NCBI RefSeq assembly: GCF_009905545.1
Contig: NZ_JAAALB010000003.1
Location: 124,001 to 188,000 of the forward strand
Direction of reading: 5' to 3'
DNA length: 64,000 bases
From: Cellulophaga sp. BC115SP
GTDB taxonomy: Bacteria; Bacteroidota; Bacteroidia; Cytophagales; Spirosomataceae
Shown piece after piece: positions 45,779 through 54,986 of this stretch. The notes under the pieces were generated by a model. That model searched no databases. It worked only from the letters and a program-made list of their open reading frames with translations, and was not told the origin of the DNA. Both the position numbers and the translations under genes were made by a program. The stretch's first letter is position 1, and each line of letters starts with the position of its first letter.

Positions 45779-46351
45779 TTACCCCCTTATATTTCTTCGT
45801 AATCGACTCAATGATTGAGGTGTAATGCCTAAAAAATTAGAAAGATATACTTGTGGCACTCGATTGATTAGCTCAGGTTGGAATTTGAGAATCTTTTCGT
45901 AACGCTCTTGTGCTGTTTCTGATATAAACGAACGCAATCTAATTTCTTGCTCGAGGGCCACCTGCTCGTAAGTCAGTCTTCCAAATTTATCCCAGTTATG
46001 ATATTGGCTACATAACTTTTCAAGAGTTTCTTTCGAGATAACACAAATATCAGTATCCTCTATAGCCTGAATGTAATCATTGCTCGGCTGATTGAGTACA
46101 TAGCAAGTCATACTGGTTACAAACTGGTTTTCTAAGGCTAATTGAAAAGTGGTTTCTTGGTTATTTTGCACAAAAAAAGTTCTCATTAAGCCCTTGTTGA
46201 TAAAACCAATAGCGGTATTATATTCACCAGACTTGATGAGATATTCTCCTTTTTTAATAAACTTTTCTTCAAAGAGGCTATGAGCGGCTGCGATTTCTTC
46301 ATCAGTAAAATCTACAAAGCGTCTCACAAATGCAATCATATTGGGTTTCAT
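45779..46351 (-). CDS. Crp/Fnr-family transcriptional regulator
   Basis: A 190-residue regulator. The cyclic nucleotide-binding-like beta-barrel (about 25-115) includes KKGEYLIKSGEYNTAIGFI and is followed by the dimerisation helix. The C-terminal helix-turn-helix is QVYLSNFLGITPQSLSRLRRNI. Residues that bind cAMP in CRP are not obvious, as in many Bacteroidota homologues, so the signal is unknown. The gene is divergent from the YciI-type gene across a 230-nt gap. Confidence 0.88.
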   Translation of the reverse strand: MKPNMIAFVRRFVDFTDEEIAAAHSLFEEKFIKKGEYLIKSGEYNTAIGFINKGLMRTFFVQNNQETTFQLALENQFVTSMTCYVLNQPSNDYIQAIEDTDICVISKETLEKLCSQYHNWDKFGRLTYEQVALEQEIRLRSFISETAQERYEKILKFQPELINRVPQVYLSNFLGITPQSLSRLRRNIRG

Positions 46352-46581
46352 AAAGTAAAATCTTGTTAGAAGAGATTAACTTTGAATAAGTATCAATGCT
46401 TATTGATAGGTTATTAGCGTAATCGTCAATTTAAGTTTCGATTTTTAAATATAAGTATTTGGAAGAAGTATTTAAGACATTGTAGAATATTATCTGCCAG
46501 AGAAAGGAATAAATCTTTTTAAAGGAAGTATTCTACTAAGTAAAAGAATAATTAACCATTGATAAACAACTCATTTGTAAA

Positions 46582-46872
46582 ATGCAACAGTATGTAATTT
46601 ATGCCTATGATGGCACCGACGAACAAGCCCTTGAACGTAGAATGGCCGCCCGTCCACATCATCTAGTTGTGGTAAAGCAACTCAAAGCTAATGGTAATTT
46701 TATTGTTGGAGGGGCTATTCTCAACGAAGCAGGCAATATGATTGGCTCGACGATGTTAGTACAATTCGAAACAGAAGAGGCTTTGTATAATTGGTATAAC
46801 AACGACCCTTACATAACAATGAAGGTTTGGGAAAAAGTAGAAATCAAGCCCTTTAAAATCGCGGATGTATAA
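46582..46872 (+). CDS. YciI-family protein
   Basis: A 96-residue YCII-type protein of dimeric alpha+beta barrel fold. The conserved segments are RMAARPHHLVVVKQLKANG (with the His often used in catalysis) and GGAILNEAGNMIGSTMLVQF. The end, WYNNDPYITMKVWEKVEIKPF, contains the conserved NDP. Members include dehalogenase-like and isomerase-like enzymes; activity cannot be assigned. A terminator follows. Confidence 0.92.
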   Translation: MQQYVIYAYDGTDEQALERRMAARPHHLVVVKQLKANGNFIVGGAILNEAGNMIGSTMLVQFETEEALYNWYNNDPYITMKVWEKVEIKPFKIADV

Positions 46873-46878
46873 TCAAAG

Positions 46879-46920
46879 ATGTTTGGCAATCACATATTCT
46901 GGCTGATTGCCAAACATTTT
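46879..46920. terminator. Bidirectional terminator between YciI and the glycosyltransferase
   Basis: A 13-bp perfect stem: ATGTTTGGCAATC (46879-46891) with GATTGCCAAACAT (46905-46917), then TTT. It starts 7 nt after the YciI stop and serves both convergent genes. Confidence 0.9.
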
Positions 46921-46924
46921 AAAA

Positions 46925-47668
46925 TTAAGTAAATAACTGACTAATCTTCGAAAGAGGTTTCATCCAAAGAGTATACCATTTTGGTTGCAATTGATTGAGC
47001 TCCCAAGCACGACGGTCTTCCATATTGGCACGGTAGCGGTGTTTCCACGATGCAGTGCTAGTACCACCATTTCTCATCGTCATCAATACCTTAGGAAGGT
47101 AACCCGCAGATAGCTTATGTTTGTACATCATGCGAAGCATAAGCTCATAATCTCCAGAGCAAGTGAAGTCCGTGATATAGTTACCGTATTTCACAAAAGC
47201 CTCTCTTTTGATATAGCATGAAAGATGTGGTGGCATCCAACCTTTCAGCCAATTTTCAATCTTATATTCTCCCGAACTCCAATACCTAACAATTTTTTCT
47301 TCGTTATCAGGATTAATGTATTGTAAATCTCCGTAAATAACATCTTTTCCCGTTTGGATAAAGGCCTCTGCTACATGACCCAATATGCTGGAATTAGGTA
47401 AAAAATCATCTGAACCAATTGTGCCAACAACATCGCCAGTAGCCAGCTTTAGTCCTTTGTTTAGCGCATCATAGATTCCTTTATCTTTTTCTGAAATGTA
47501 CTTAATGCGGTCGCCATACGATTTTAATATATCCACTGTCCCATCTTTTGATGCCCCATCCACAACGATATATTCAACATTGGGATAGTCTTGTGCCAAA
47601 ACGCTATCAATGGTTTGTTTGATAGTTGCTTCACTATTAAAAGAGACAGTAATAATGGTTATTTTCAT
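46925..47668 (-). CDS. Family 2 glycosyltransferase
   Basis: A 247-residue GT-A-fold transferase. The N-terminal TVSFNSEATIKQTIDSVLAQ and YIVVDGASKDGTVDI are typical of GT2. The nucleotide-sugar/metal site is near GSDDFLP (DxD-like DD). A later HLSCYIKREAFVKYGNY follows, with no membrane segment. Lipopolysaccharide- or exopolysaccharide-related sugar transfer is likely, but donor and acceptor are unknown. It stands outside any polysaccharide cluster in this window. Confidence 0.92.
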   Translation of the reverse strand: MKITIITVSFNSEATIKQTIDSVLAQDYPNVEYIVVDGASKDGTVDILKSYGDRIKYISEKDKGIYDALNKGLKLATGDVVGTIGSDDFLPNSSILGHVAEAFIQTGKDVIYGDLQYINPDNEEKIVRYWSSGEYKIENWLKGWMPPHLSCYIKREAFVKYGNYITDFTCSGDYELMLRMMYKHKLSAGYLPKVLMTMRNGGTSTASWKHRYRANMEDRRAWELNQLQPKWYTLWMKPLSKISQLFT

Positions 47669-47933
47669 AAATCAAGGTATTAATATTTTACAAAGATAAA
47701 GAAGACCATTGGTTTATGAAGGATAACTATTCTTTGAAGCTCTAAATATTTACGATATGAAATAAATACATTTAATCTTCTATCAAATCAGCTATGGATA
47801 ATAGAAAAACATATTTGATTTTATTGATAAAAAATAAAACAAATGCCAGTCAACTCTGGATTGAGTTGTAGAAAAAAAGGAGTAACTTGAGATTTTTGAA
47901 ACGAGTTATTCAAGTCCCAATTTTCAAAGACTT

Positions 47934-49640
47934 ATGTATATTTTACCAAATAAAGAAAAGAATACTTACGATGCCATTGTGGTGGGCTCGGGCGTAAGTG
48001 GCGGATGGTCAGCCAAAGAACTTACCGAAAGAGGACTAAAAGTTTTGGTGCTCGAACGTGGTCGTATGATTGAACACGTAAAAGACTATCATACAGCATT
48101 GATGAACCCTTGGGAGTTTCCACATGGGGGACAAGTGCCGCTTGAGGAAATGAAGAATTATCCTATTCATCAACGTACAGGATTTACGATTACCGAATCA
48201 ACCAAACATCATTTTGCCAAGGACATAGATTTTCCTTATGTCGAAGAAAAACGCTTTGATTGGATTCGAAGTTGGCAGGTTGGAGGAAAGTCTATTACTT
48301 GGGGGAGAGTTTCTCTGCGCTTGAGCGATATGGACTTGGAGGCTAATGCCAAAGAAGGCATAGGAGTGGATTGGCCTATTCGTTACAAAGACCTTGCTCC
48401 TTGGTATGCCCATGCCGAAAAGTTTGCAGGTATTGCAGGCAATCGTGATGGTATTCCTCATTTGCCTGATGGTGTTTACCAGCCACCCATTCCCATGACT
48501 TGTGTTGAAGAGCATTTCGGGAAAGAGCTCAAAACAAAATTTCCTAATCGTCATGTGATTCACTCACGTACAGCAAACCTTACTCAGCCAACACCTGAAC
48601 AATTGGCATTGGGGCGTGCTAAGTGCCAACTTCGAGATATGTGTATGCGAGGATGTCCGTTTGGTGCCTATTTTAGTTCGCAGTCTGCCACTTTTCCTGC
48701 AGCACGCAAAACGGGTAATCTTACTATTCGTCCACACTCAATTGTCAACTCAATTATATACGATGAGAAAAAAGGGAAAGCAACTGGTGTAAGAGTTATT
48801 GATGAAAATACCCATGAATGGACGGAGTTTTATGCAAAGGTGATTTTTCTGAATGCTTCAGCCTTAGGTTCAACCTATATTTTGATGAATTCAACTTCCA
48901 ATCGCTTCCCGAATGGATTAGGTAATGATAGTGGTGCGCTGGGACATTATTTGATGGATCATCATTTTGGGATTGGTGCACGAGGAAAGCATGATGGTTA
49001 TAATGATAAGTATTACCTAGGGCGACGTCCCAATGCGATTTACATTCCTCGTTATCGGAATATTGGAAGCGATAAACGTGATTATTTGCGTGGATTTGGT
49101 TACGAGGGAGGTAGCTCAAAAGATAGAGGAGAGTCGCAAGAAGAGTTTGGCGCTGATTTTAAAACACAAATTACACAGCCACTCGGAGAGTGGAATTTAG
49201 ATATTATGGGATTTGCAGAAACATTGCCAGATTATAAAAATCATGTCAGATTGAGCAAAGACCAAAAAGATAAGTGGGGACAGCCACAAATGGTTATGTC
49301 AGCAGCATTTGGCGAGAACGAACGTAAAATGCGAATCGATATGAAAAATGATGCGGCCGAAATGCTCGAAGCTTCAGGTTTTAAACATATAGAAACGTAT
49401 GATTATGAACCAGGCTTTGGTTTGAGTATTCATGAGATGGGTACTGCACGGATGGGGCGCGACCCCAAAACATCAGTATTGAACTCACATAATCAAGTTT
49501 GGGGATGTTCAAACGTCTTTGTAACCGATGGCGCTTGCATGACGTCATCATCTAATGTGAATCCATCGCTTACGTATATGGCATTATCGGCGAGAGCAGC
49601 AGACTTTGCAGTAAAAGAATTGAAAAAAGGCAATTTATAG
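47934..49640 (+). CDS. GMC-family oxidoreductase
   Basis: A 568-residue FAD enzyme of the glucose-methanol-choline family. The FAD motif is AIVVGSGVSGGWSAKEL at about 15-31. The middle has the conserved GKSITWGRVSLR and CMRGCPFGAYF. The C-terminal catalytic segment has LSIHEMGTARMG (active-site His) and SNVNPSLTYMALSARAADF (Asn). In related Bacteroidota such proteins often act with a gluconate dehydrogenase subunit 3 gene next to them; none is present here. The substrate (sugar or alcohol) is unknown. A strong terminator follows. Confidence 0.9.
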   Translation: MYILPNKEKNTYDAIVVGSGVSGGWSAKELTERGLKVLVLERGRMIEHVKDYHTALMNPWEFPHGGQVPLEEMKNYPIHQRTGFTITESTKHHFAKDIDFPYVEEKRFDWIRSWQVGGKSITWGRVSLRLSDMDLEANAKEGIGVDWPIRYKDLAPWYAHAEKFAGIAGNRDGIPHLPDGVYQPPIPMTCVEEHFGKELKTKFPNRHVIHSRTANLTQPTPEQLALGRAKCQLRDMCMRGCPFGAYFSSQSATFPAARKTGNLTIRPHSIVNSIIYDEKKGKATGVRVIDENTHEWTEFYAKVIFLNASALGSTYILMNSTSNRFPNGLGNDSGALGHYLMDHHFGIGARGKHDGYNDKYYLGRRPNAIYIPRYRNIGSDKRDYLRGFGYEGGSSKDRGESQEEFGADFKTQITQPLGEWNLDIMGFAETLPDYKNHVRLSKDQKDKWGQPQMVMSAAFGENERKMRIDMKNDAAEMLEASGFKHIETYDYEPGFGLSIHEMGTARMGRDPKTSVLNSHNQVWGCSNVFVTDGACMTSSSNVNPSLTYMALSARAADFAVKELKKGNL

Positions 49641-49670
49641 TCGATTTATACAACGGAGATAAGTAGGTCA

Positions 49671-49708
49671 AAAGGAGGAATATGCATAGGCATTTCCTCC
49701 TTTTTTTT
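49671..49708 (+). terminator. Intrinsic terminator after the GMC oxidoreductase
   Basis: AAAGGAGGAA (49671-49680) pairs with TTCCTCCTTT (49694-49703), followed by eight T. It isolates the GMC gene from the small RNA and ribosomal cluster. Confidence 0.9.
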
Positions 49709-49756
49709 ATGGGTAAGAAAAAACTAAAAAAAATATTTTTTTTTTAGTGTAACTCA

Positions 49757-49786
49757 TTGTATTTCAAAAACTATTCTCTAATTTTG
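49757..49786 (+). promoter_or_regulatory. Promoter of the putative structured RNA
   Basis: TTG at 49757-49759, a 19-nt spacer and TAATTTTG at 49779-49786 match the consensus exactly. The start is predicted at about 49791-49794, just after GCAGTCC. No start codon and long frame follow, indicating a non-coding transcript. Confidence 0.85.
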
Positions 49787-49790
49787 CAGT

Positions 49791-50050
49791 CCAATTAGGG
49801 CGCCACGATTCGCTGTGTCTTACAAAGGGTTGGCAGAACTCAGTAAGAAATTAGAGAATACGAATCAAACGGCAAACTTCTTTGGAAAGTACAACCACGC
49901 AGCCCGCAAAGAACTACAGTGGTTGATTAGTGTCAGAACTGATACTGGCTTGCTTTACTGAATGCCCAGTTTGCAAAGTTGAGTATTAAGCTACACAGGA
50001 CTCGTCTCACGAGCATAGCCTCGTCCGCACTTTTCTTGTCGCTTTTTTTC
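49791..50050 (+). ncRNA. Candidate structured small RNA, 6S-like
   Basis: The 260-nt segment after a perfect promoter folds as a long rod. Pairs are CTGTGT (49813) with ACACAG (49993), CTTA (49819) with TAAG (49987), CAAA (49823) with TTTG (49970), GGC (49832) with GCC (49964), and CAGTAA (49841) with TTACTG (49955). Apical hairpins are AACCAC/GTGGTT (49893-49924) and AGTGTC/GATACT (49929-49946). A final CTCGT/ACGAG hairpin and T-rich end (to 50050) look like a terminator. An interrupted helix of this size matches the general plan of 6S RNA, the RNA polymerase inhibitor. Assignment to 6S is inference; I did not find tmRNA, RNase P or SRP RNA signatures. Confidence 0.5.
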
Positions 50051-50098
50051 TCAATTTTCTGTCACTCAAATAGTTTTGAGATTTTTTTGTGTACTTTT

Positions 50099-50129
50099 TT
50101 GTTAGTGCCAAATAAAATCCCGACCTTTG
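50099..50129 (+). promoter_or_regulatory. Promoter of the rplC ribosomal cluster
   Basis: TTG at 50099-50101, a 20-nt spacer and GACCTTTG at 50122-50129 match the consensus with one change (GA for TA). It is followed by GCAGTCC, as in the upstream RNA promoter. The start is predicted near 50136, leaving a leader of about 87 nt with a GAGC/GCTC hairpin before rplC. Confidence 0.7.
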
Positions 50130-50222
50130 CAGTCCGTTTTGCGTCGAGCCAATAGCTCAAAAACGTAACTCGTTGTAAATAAGTTTTTTATTTTATTTTT
50201 TAACGTTTTATTCAATAATAAA

Positions 50223-50840
50223 ATGTCTGGAATTATCGGAAAAAAAATCGGTATGACTAGCCTCTACAACGCGGATGGCACTGCTGTTCCTTGTACGCTA
50301 ATCGAAGCCGGCCCTTGTGTTGTAACGCAAGTAAAAACAGTAGAAAAAGAAGGCTATAGCGCTATTCAATTAGGCTACGGCGAGAAGAAAGAGAAGCACA
50401 CTTCTAGACCATTATTAGGTCACTTCAAAAAAGCTGGAACTACTCCAAAGAAGAAATTGGTTGAGTTCAAGTCTTTCGAACAATCACTTGAATTAGGTGC
50501 AGTTATCACAACTGAGCTTTTTGTAGAAGGCGATTTCGTTGACGCAATCGGTACTTCAAAAGGTAAAGGTTTCCAAGGTGTTGTTAAGCGCCACGGATTT
50601 GGTGGTGTAGGTGGTCAAACACACGGTCAACACAACCGCGGACGTCACCCAGGTTCAATTGGTGCATGTTCATTCCCATCTCGCGTATTCAAAGGTCTTC
50701 GCATGGCAGGTCGTACAGGTGGTAACCGCGTAAAAGTTCAAAACTTACAAGTATTGAAAGTTTATGCTGAGAAAAACCTTATCGTAGTGTCAGGTTCAGT
50801 ACCAGGAGCGAAAAACTCTTATGTTATTCTTGAAAAATAA
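50223..50840 (+). CDS. rplC: 50S ribosomal protein L3
   Basis: A 205-residue early-assembly protein contacting the peptidyl transferase region. It is recognised by [23 protein letters not shown] at the N-terminus and [19 protein letters not shown] followed by [15 protein letters not shown]. It is the first gene of the S10-spc cluster here; rpsJ, which normally precedes rplC, is absent. The predicted promoter lies about 90 nt upstream. Confidence 0.97.
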   Translation: MSGIIGKKIGMTSLYNADGTAVPCTLIEAGPCVVTQVKTVEKEGYSAIQLGYGEKKEKHTSRPLLGHFKKAGTTPKKKLVEFKSFEQSLELGAVITTELFVEGDFVDAIGTSKGKGFQGVVKRHGFGGVGGQTHGQHNRGRHPGSIGACSFPSRVFKGLRMAGRTGGNRVKVQNLQVLKVYAEKNLIVVSGSVPGAKNSYVILEK

Positions 50841-50947
50841 TCAATTTGAAGATTTGAAAGGATGCTAGCCTTTCACACAATTGTAGGTTCGGCCATCAAG
50901 AATAAAGATTTTCAAATTTTCAAATTCACAAATTTTCAAATTGAAAA

Positions 50948-51577
50948 ATGGAATTATCAGTATTAAATATACAAGGCAAAGATTCAGGTAAGAAAGTAGT
51001 ACTTTCTGATGAAATCTTTGGTATCGAGCCAAACGAGCACGTTGTTTGGTTAGATGTAAAGCAATTCTTGGCTAACCAGCGTCAAGGAACGCACAAAGCA
51101 AAAGAAAGAGCTGAAGTTGCTCGTTCAACTCGTAAGTTGAAGCGTCAAAAAGGTACAGGTGGTGCTCGTGCAGGTTCAATGAAGTCACCATTGTTCAAAG
51201 GTGGTGGTCGTATTTTCGGTCCAGTTCCACGTGACTACTCTTTCAAATTGAATAAAAAGGTTAAAACTTTGGCTCGTCAGTCTGCATTTGCTGCAAAAGC
51301 ACAAGCAGGTGAGGTTTCTGTATTAGAGAACTTCTCTTTGGAAACTCCAAAAACTAAAGGCTTCTTGGCTATCTTGAATGCATTGGCATTGACAGATACT
51401 AAGACTTTGGTGATTTTGCCAGAAGATAACCAAAACATCTACTTGTCGGGTCGTAACTTGCCAAAAACTAAAGTTATTTCAGCAGCGCAAGTAAACACGT
51501 ATGACTTAGTAAATGCAACTCGTCTTGTTATCTTAGAAGATGCTGTTGCAAAAATCGAATCATCTTTCAGCAAATAG
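50948..51577 (+). CDS. rplD: 50S ribosomal protein L4
   Basis: A 209-residue exit-tunnel protein. The conserved loop region RKLKRQKGTGGARAGSMKSP, then GGRIFGPVPRDYSF, and the C-terminal KTKVISAAQVNTYDLVNATRLVI identify it. In other bacteria L4 represses its operon; no L4 site can be placed here. The 107-nt spacer upstream contains GAAAGG/CCTTTC and long A/T-rich paired arms. Confidence 0.97.
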   Translation: MELSVLNIQGKDSGKKVVLSDEIFGIEPNEHVVWLDVKQFLANQRQGTHKAKERAEVARSTRKLKRQKGTGGARAGSMKSPLFKGGGRIFGPVPRDYSFKLNKKVKTLARQSAFAAKAQAGEVSVLENFSLETPKTKGFLAILNALALTDTKTLVILPEDNQNIYLSGRNLPKTKVISAAQVNTYDLVNATRLVILEDAVAKIESSFSK

Positions 51578-51618
51578 TTATCAGTATTTAAGCTGGTGAC
51601 AATTAACGTCATAAAGAA

Positions 51619-51906
51619 ATGAGCATCATCAAAAGACCAATTCTTACTGAAAAAACTCAGGAGTTGCAGAAAGGCGGTCAGTACGTTTTCGAAGTAGCAG
51701 TAAAATCAAACAAGATTGAAATTGCGAAAGAAATCAAGAAAATGTACGGAGTTGACGTAGAATCTGTAAATACACTTCGTCAATTTGGTAAGAAAAAATC
51801 AAGAAGTACAAAATCTAAAATCACAACTGGTTATACTTCTACTTTCAAGAAAGCAGTTATTACAGTAGCTAAAGGCGAAGTAATCGATTTCTACGAAGGT
51901 ATCTAA
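51619..51906 (+). CDS. rplW: 50S ribosomal protein L23
   Basis: A 95-residue protein at the tunnel exit that docks trigger factor and SRP. It is identified by IIKRPILTEKTQEL, FEVAVKSNKIEIAKEIKKMYGVDVESVNTLR-type sequence and the basic KKSRSTKSKITTGYTSTFKKA loop. Length is normal. It lies 41 nt after rplD. Confidence 0.97.
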   Translation: MSIIKRPILTEKTQELQKGGQYVFEVAVKSNKIEIAKEIKKMYGVDVESVNTLRQFGKKKSRSTKSKITTGYTSTFKKAVITVAKGEVIDFYEGI

Positions 51907-51978
51907 GACCAGTGAGAAAGCGAAAGCTTTCAAACAATTTATGGGTGTTCACCCCGATAATTTGAACAAACTAGAGAA

Positions 51979-52800
51979 ATGGCAGTTAGAAAATTAAAAC
52001 CAACGTCTCCGGGTCAACGTCAACGTATCGCTCCAACTTTCGAAGAAATCACAGCTTCGAAACCGTATAAACCGTTGTTGGCTCCAATTAAGAAAACAGG
52101 TGGTCGTAACGCCTTTGGTCACCGCGCAATGCGCTATATTGGTGGTGGTCACAAGCGTCGTTATCGTTTGATTGACTTCTATCGTGATAAATTTGACGTA
52201 GAAGCAACAGTATTAACAATTGAATACGATCCAAACCGTACAGCTCGTATCGCATTGATCGAGTACACAGATGGTGAAAAATCATACATCATTGCTCCTT
52301 CAGGTTTGAAAGTTGGTCAGACAGTAATGTCTGGTACAGTAGTAGCTCCTGAAGTTGGTAACACAATGCCATTGTCAAGCATTCCAGTAGGTACAATTGT
52401 ACACGCTATCGAGCTTCGTCCTCGCGGTGGTGCTGAATTAGCTCGTTCTGCAGGTACTTATGCTCAATTGTTGGCTCGTGATAGCAAATATGCTACATTG
52501 AAGTTGCCTTCAGGCGAAATGCGTATGGTGTTAGTTAACTGTTTGGCTACAATTGGTTCAGTATCTAATGCTGACCACATGAACACAAACTTGGGTAAAG
52601 CTGGTCGTCACCGTTGGTTAGGCCGCCGTCCAAGAGTTCGTGGTGTAGTAATGAACCCAGTTGATCACCCAATGGGTGGTGGTGAGGGTCGCTCTTCAGG
52701 AGGTCACCCACGTTCACGTAACGGCTTGTTAGCGAAAGGTAAGAAAACTCGCGACAAGAAAAAGCATTCAAATCGTCTAATCATCAGTAGAAAGAAATAA
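51979..52800 (+). CDS. rplB: 50S ribosomal protein L2
   Basis: A 273-residue core protein of the large subunit. Characteristic segments are [53 protein letters not shown] and the catalytic-region [20 protein letters not shown] (with the conserved His). Its stop lies 7 nt before rpsS. A GGGTG/CACCC hairpin lies in the spacer upstream. Confidence 0.98.
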   Translation: MAVRKLKPTSPGQRQRIAPTFEEITASKPYKPLLAPIKKTGGRNAFGHRAMRYIGGGHKRRYRLIDFYRDKFDVEATVLTIEYDPNRTARIALIEYTDGEKSYIIAPSGLKVGQTVMSGTVVAPEVGNTMPLSSIPVGTIVHAIELRPRGGAELARSAGTYAQLLARDSKYATLKLPSGEMRMVLVNCLATIGSVSNADHMNTNLGKAGRHRWLGRRPRVRGVVMNPVDHPMGGGEGRSSGGHPRSRNGLLAKGKKTRDKKKHSNRLIISRKK

Positions 52801-52807
52801 TACATAG

Positions 52808-53086
52808 ATGGCACGTTCATTAAAAAAAGGACCTTATATTGACTACCGCCTTGACAACAAAGTAATTGCTATGAATGAGTCAGGTAAAAAGTCAGTTATC
52901 AAAACTTGGTCAAGACGTTCAATGATTTCTCCTGATTTCGTTGGACACACTTTCGCAGTGCACAACGGTAACAAGTTTATCCCAGTATATGTAACAGAAA
53001 ACATGGTAGGACATAAACTTGGTGAATTTGCTCCAACACGCAATTTCCGTGGTCACATCGCTAAAAAAGATAAAGGCAAAAGATAA
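52808..53086 (+). CDS. rpsS: 30S ribosomal protein S19
   Basis: A 92-residue head protein binding 16S rRNA with S13. It starts [20 protein letters not shown] and carries the typical [23 protein letters not shown] and [15 protein letters not shown]. It is separated from rplB by only 7 nt, so the two are likely translationally coupled. Confidence 0.98.
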   Translation: MARSLKKGPYIDYRLDNKVIAMNESGKKSVIKTWSRRSMISPDFVGHTFAVHNGNKFIPVYVTENMVGHKLGEFAPTRNFRGHIAKKDKGKR

Positions 53087-53172
53087 TAGGGGATAGTGGA
53101 ATGAGGATTGCGGATTGTAAGATTCAATCCTGATAATCCAAAATCCCAGAACCTAAATCCGAAATTATAGAA

Positions 53173-53544
53173 ATGGAAGCAATAGCTAAATTAAACAATG
53201 TTCCGACTTCACCTCAGAAAATGAGAATCGTGGTAGACATGATTAGAGGTCAGAAAGTTAACAAGGCTTTAGGTATCTTGAAATATGAGCCTAAAGTTGG
53301 TGCTAGATTTGTTGAGAAATTGTTACTCTCAGCAATTGCTAACTGGCAAAACAAGCACGAAGACGTTAAGTTGGAAGATGCTGACTTATACGTTAAAACC
53401 GTTACGGTAGATGGCGGTAGCTCTTTGAAGCGTTTGCGTCCAGCTCCACAAGGTCGTGGGTACAGAATCTTGAAGCGCTCAAACCACATTACATTAGTGG
53501 TTGCTTCTGCAAGTGCTCCATCAATCGTAACATCAGAAGAATAA
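53173..53544 (+). CDS. rplV: 50S ribosomal protein L22
   Basis: A 123-residue tunnel protein with the extended beta-hairpin. Diagnostic segments are [24 protein letters not shown] and [21 protein letters not shown]. The 86-nt spacer upstream contains ATTGCGGAT and AATCCGAAATTA, resembling degenerate family B ends, and a GGATT/AATCC hairpin. Confidence 0.97.
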   Translation: MEAIAKLNNVPTSPQKMRIVVDMIRGQKVNKALGILKYEPKVGARFVEKLLLSAIANWQNKHEDVKLEDADLYVKTVTVDGGSSLKRLRPAPQGRGYRILKRSNHITLVVASASAPSIVTSEE

Positions 53545-53571
53545 TTAGAGAAAACATCTAAATATCATAAA

Positions 53572-54420
53572 ATGGGACAGAAAGTTAACCCCGTTGGTCT
53601 TAGACTTGGTATCGTCAGAGGTTGGGATTCTAACTGGTACGGCGGTAAAAATTTTGCCGACAAGTTAGTTGAGGATGAAAAAATCCGTAAATACGTAGCC
53701 GCTCGTATTCCAAAGGGTGCAATCTCTAAGGTAATTATTGAGCGTACTTTGAAACGTATTACTTTGACTATCAATACTGCTCGCCCAGGCGTAGTAATCG
53801 GTAAGGGTGGTCAAGAAGTAGATAAAATCAAAGAAGAATTAAAGAAAATCACAGGCAAAGATGTTCAAATCAACATCTTTGAAATTAAACGTCCTGAGAT
53901 TGATGCTAAATTGATTGGCGAAACTATCGCTCAACAATTAGAAGCACGTATTTCTTTCCGTCGTGCTATGAAGCAAGCTATTGCTTCTGCGATGAGAGTA
54001 GGTGCTCAAGGTATCAAATTGAAACTTTCTGGCCGTTTGGGTGGTGCTGAAATGGCTCGCTCAGAAGGATACAAAGAAGGACGTATTCCTCTTCACACTT
54101 TGCGTGCGGATATCGACTATGCAGTATCTGAAGCTTTGACAGTTTATGGTAAAATTGGTATCAAAGTTTGGGTATGTAAAGGCGAAGTGTACGGAAAACG
54201 TGATCTTTCTCCAAACGCTGGTATGTCAGCTCAACAAGCTGGTGGCGATTCTCGCGGTGGTAACCACAATCGTGGTGGTCGTGATGACGATAACGGACGT
54301 CGTGGACGCGACAACCGTGGTGGCCGTGGTGGCGATCAGCGTCGTAACAACAACAATAACAACAACCGTGGTGGTGGTAAAGGAGGAAATACCAACAACA
54401 GAGGAGGCGGTAAGAGATAA
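53572..54420 (+). CDS. rpsC: 30S ribosomal protein S3 with a long Gly/Arg/Asn-rich tail
   Basis: A 282-residue S3; the family core is about 210-230 residues. The N-terminal region ([24 protein letters not shown]) and type II KH domain (about 60-110, with the GXXG-like [14 protein letters not shown]) are typical. The C-terminal domain is also normal ([24 protein letters not shown]). From about residue 220 a tail of 60 residues follows, made of GGD, RGG, RGRD and Asn-rich repeats ending RGGGKR. Such RGG-like tails are disordered and bind RNA. The tail is in frame and the 3' codons are regular, so it is probably real. Confidence 0.96.
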   Translation: MGQKVNPVGLRLGIVRGWDSNWYGGKNFADKLVEDEKIRKYVAARIPKGAISKVIIERTLKRITLTINTARPGVVIGKGGQEVDKIKEELKKITGKDVQINIFEIKRPEIDAKLIGETIAQQLEARISFRRAMKQAIASAMRVGAQGIKLKLSGRLGGAEMARSEGYKEGRIPLHTLRADIDYAVSEALTVYGKIGIKVWVCKGEVYGKRDLSPNAGMSAQQAGGDSRGGNHNRGGRDDDNGRRGRDNRGGRGGDQRRNNNNNNNRGGGKGGNTNNRGGGKR

Positions 54421-54437
54421 TTTTTAATCTTAGTTTC

Positions 54438-54486
54438 AAGTCGCAAGTCCTAAAGCTACTCCAAAGTACTTTAAGACTTACGACTT
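54438..54486. repeat. 18-bp inverted repeat in the rpsC-rplP spacer
   Basis: AAGTCGCAAGTCCTAAAG (54438-54455) is opposed by CTTTAAGACTTACGACTT (54469-54486), 16 of 18 paired. This would form a stem in the polycistronic mRNA. Confidence 0.7.
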
Positions 54487-54510
54487 AAAACTGCAAGACT
54501 TCATAAGACA

Positions 54511-54930
54511 ATGTTACAACCAAGAAGAACCAAGTTCCGTAAGCAACAGAAGGGTAGAGTGAAAGGTTTGGCTACTCGCGGTCATGAAATTGACTTCGGT
54601 ACATTCGCTATCAAAGCTCTGGAGCCAGGACGTATCACTGCTCGTCAGATCGAAGCAGCTCGTATCTCAGTAACTCGTGCAATGAAACGTGAAGGTCAGG
54701 TTTGGATTCGTATCTTCCCTGACAAACCAATCACTAAGAAACCAGCCGAAGTTCGTATGGGTAAAGGTAAAGGTGCTCCAGAATACTGGGTAGCTAATAT
54801 CAAACCAGGAACTATCTTATTCGAATCTGCTGGGGTACCTTTGGAATTGGCACAAGAGTCACTTCGTTTGGCGGCTCAAAAATTGCCACTTCGTACTAAA
54901 TTCGTAGTTCGTAGAGATTATCAAGAATAG
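54511..54930 (+). CDS. rplP: 50S ribosomal protein L16
   Basis: A 139-residue protein of the A-site region. It is identified by [19 protein letters not shown] at the start, [34 protein letters not shown] and [13 protein letters not shown]. Length and sequence are normal. The spacer that follows carries GTCGTTGGAAG / CTTCTAACGAC. Confidence 0.98.
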   Translation: MLQPRRTKFRKQQKGRVKGLATRGHEIDFGTFAIKALEPGRITARQIEAARISVTRAMKREGQVWIRIFPDKPITKKPAEVRMGKGKGAPEYWVANIKPGTILFESAGVPLELAQESLRLAAQKLPLRTKFVVRRDYQE

Positions 54931-54938
54931 TATATCAT

Positions 54939-54968
54939 GTCGTTGGAAGCCTCAAAACTTCTAACGAC
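54939..54968. repeat. 11-bp hairpin in the rplP-rpmC spacer
   Basis: GTCGTTGGAAG (54939-54949) pairs with CTTCTAACGAC (54958-54968) with one G-U-compatible change, loop 8 nt. It lies directly upstream of rpmC. Confidence 0.75.
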
Positions 54969-54986
54969 TCCATGACTGATAAAATA

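Noticed and set aside
49791-50050. tmRNA, RNase P RNA or SRP RNA as identity of the small RNA
   Set aside because: No tRNA-like ends or tag ending ALAA, no GAAAGUCCGGGC-like RNase P core, and no GGAAGCAGCC-type SRP loop were seen.
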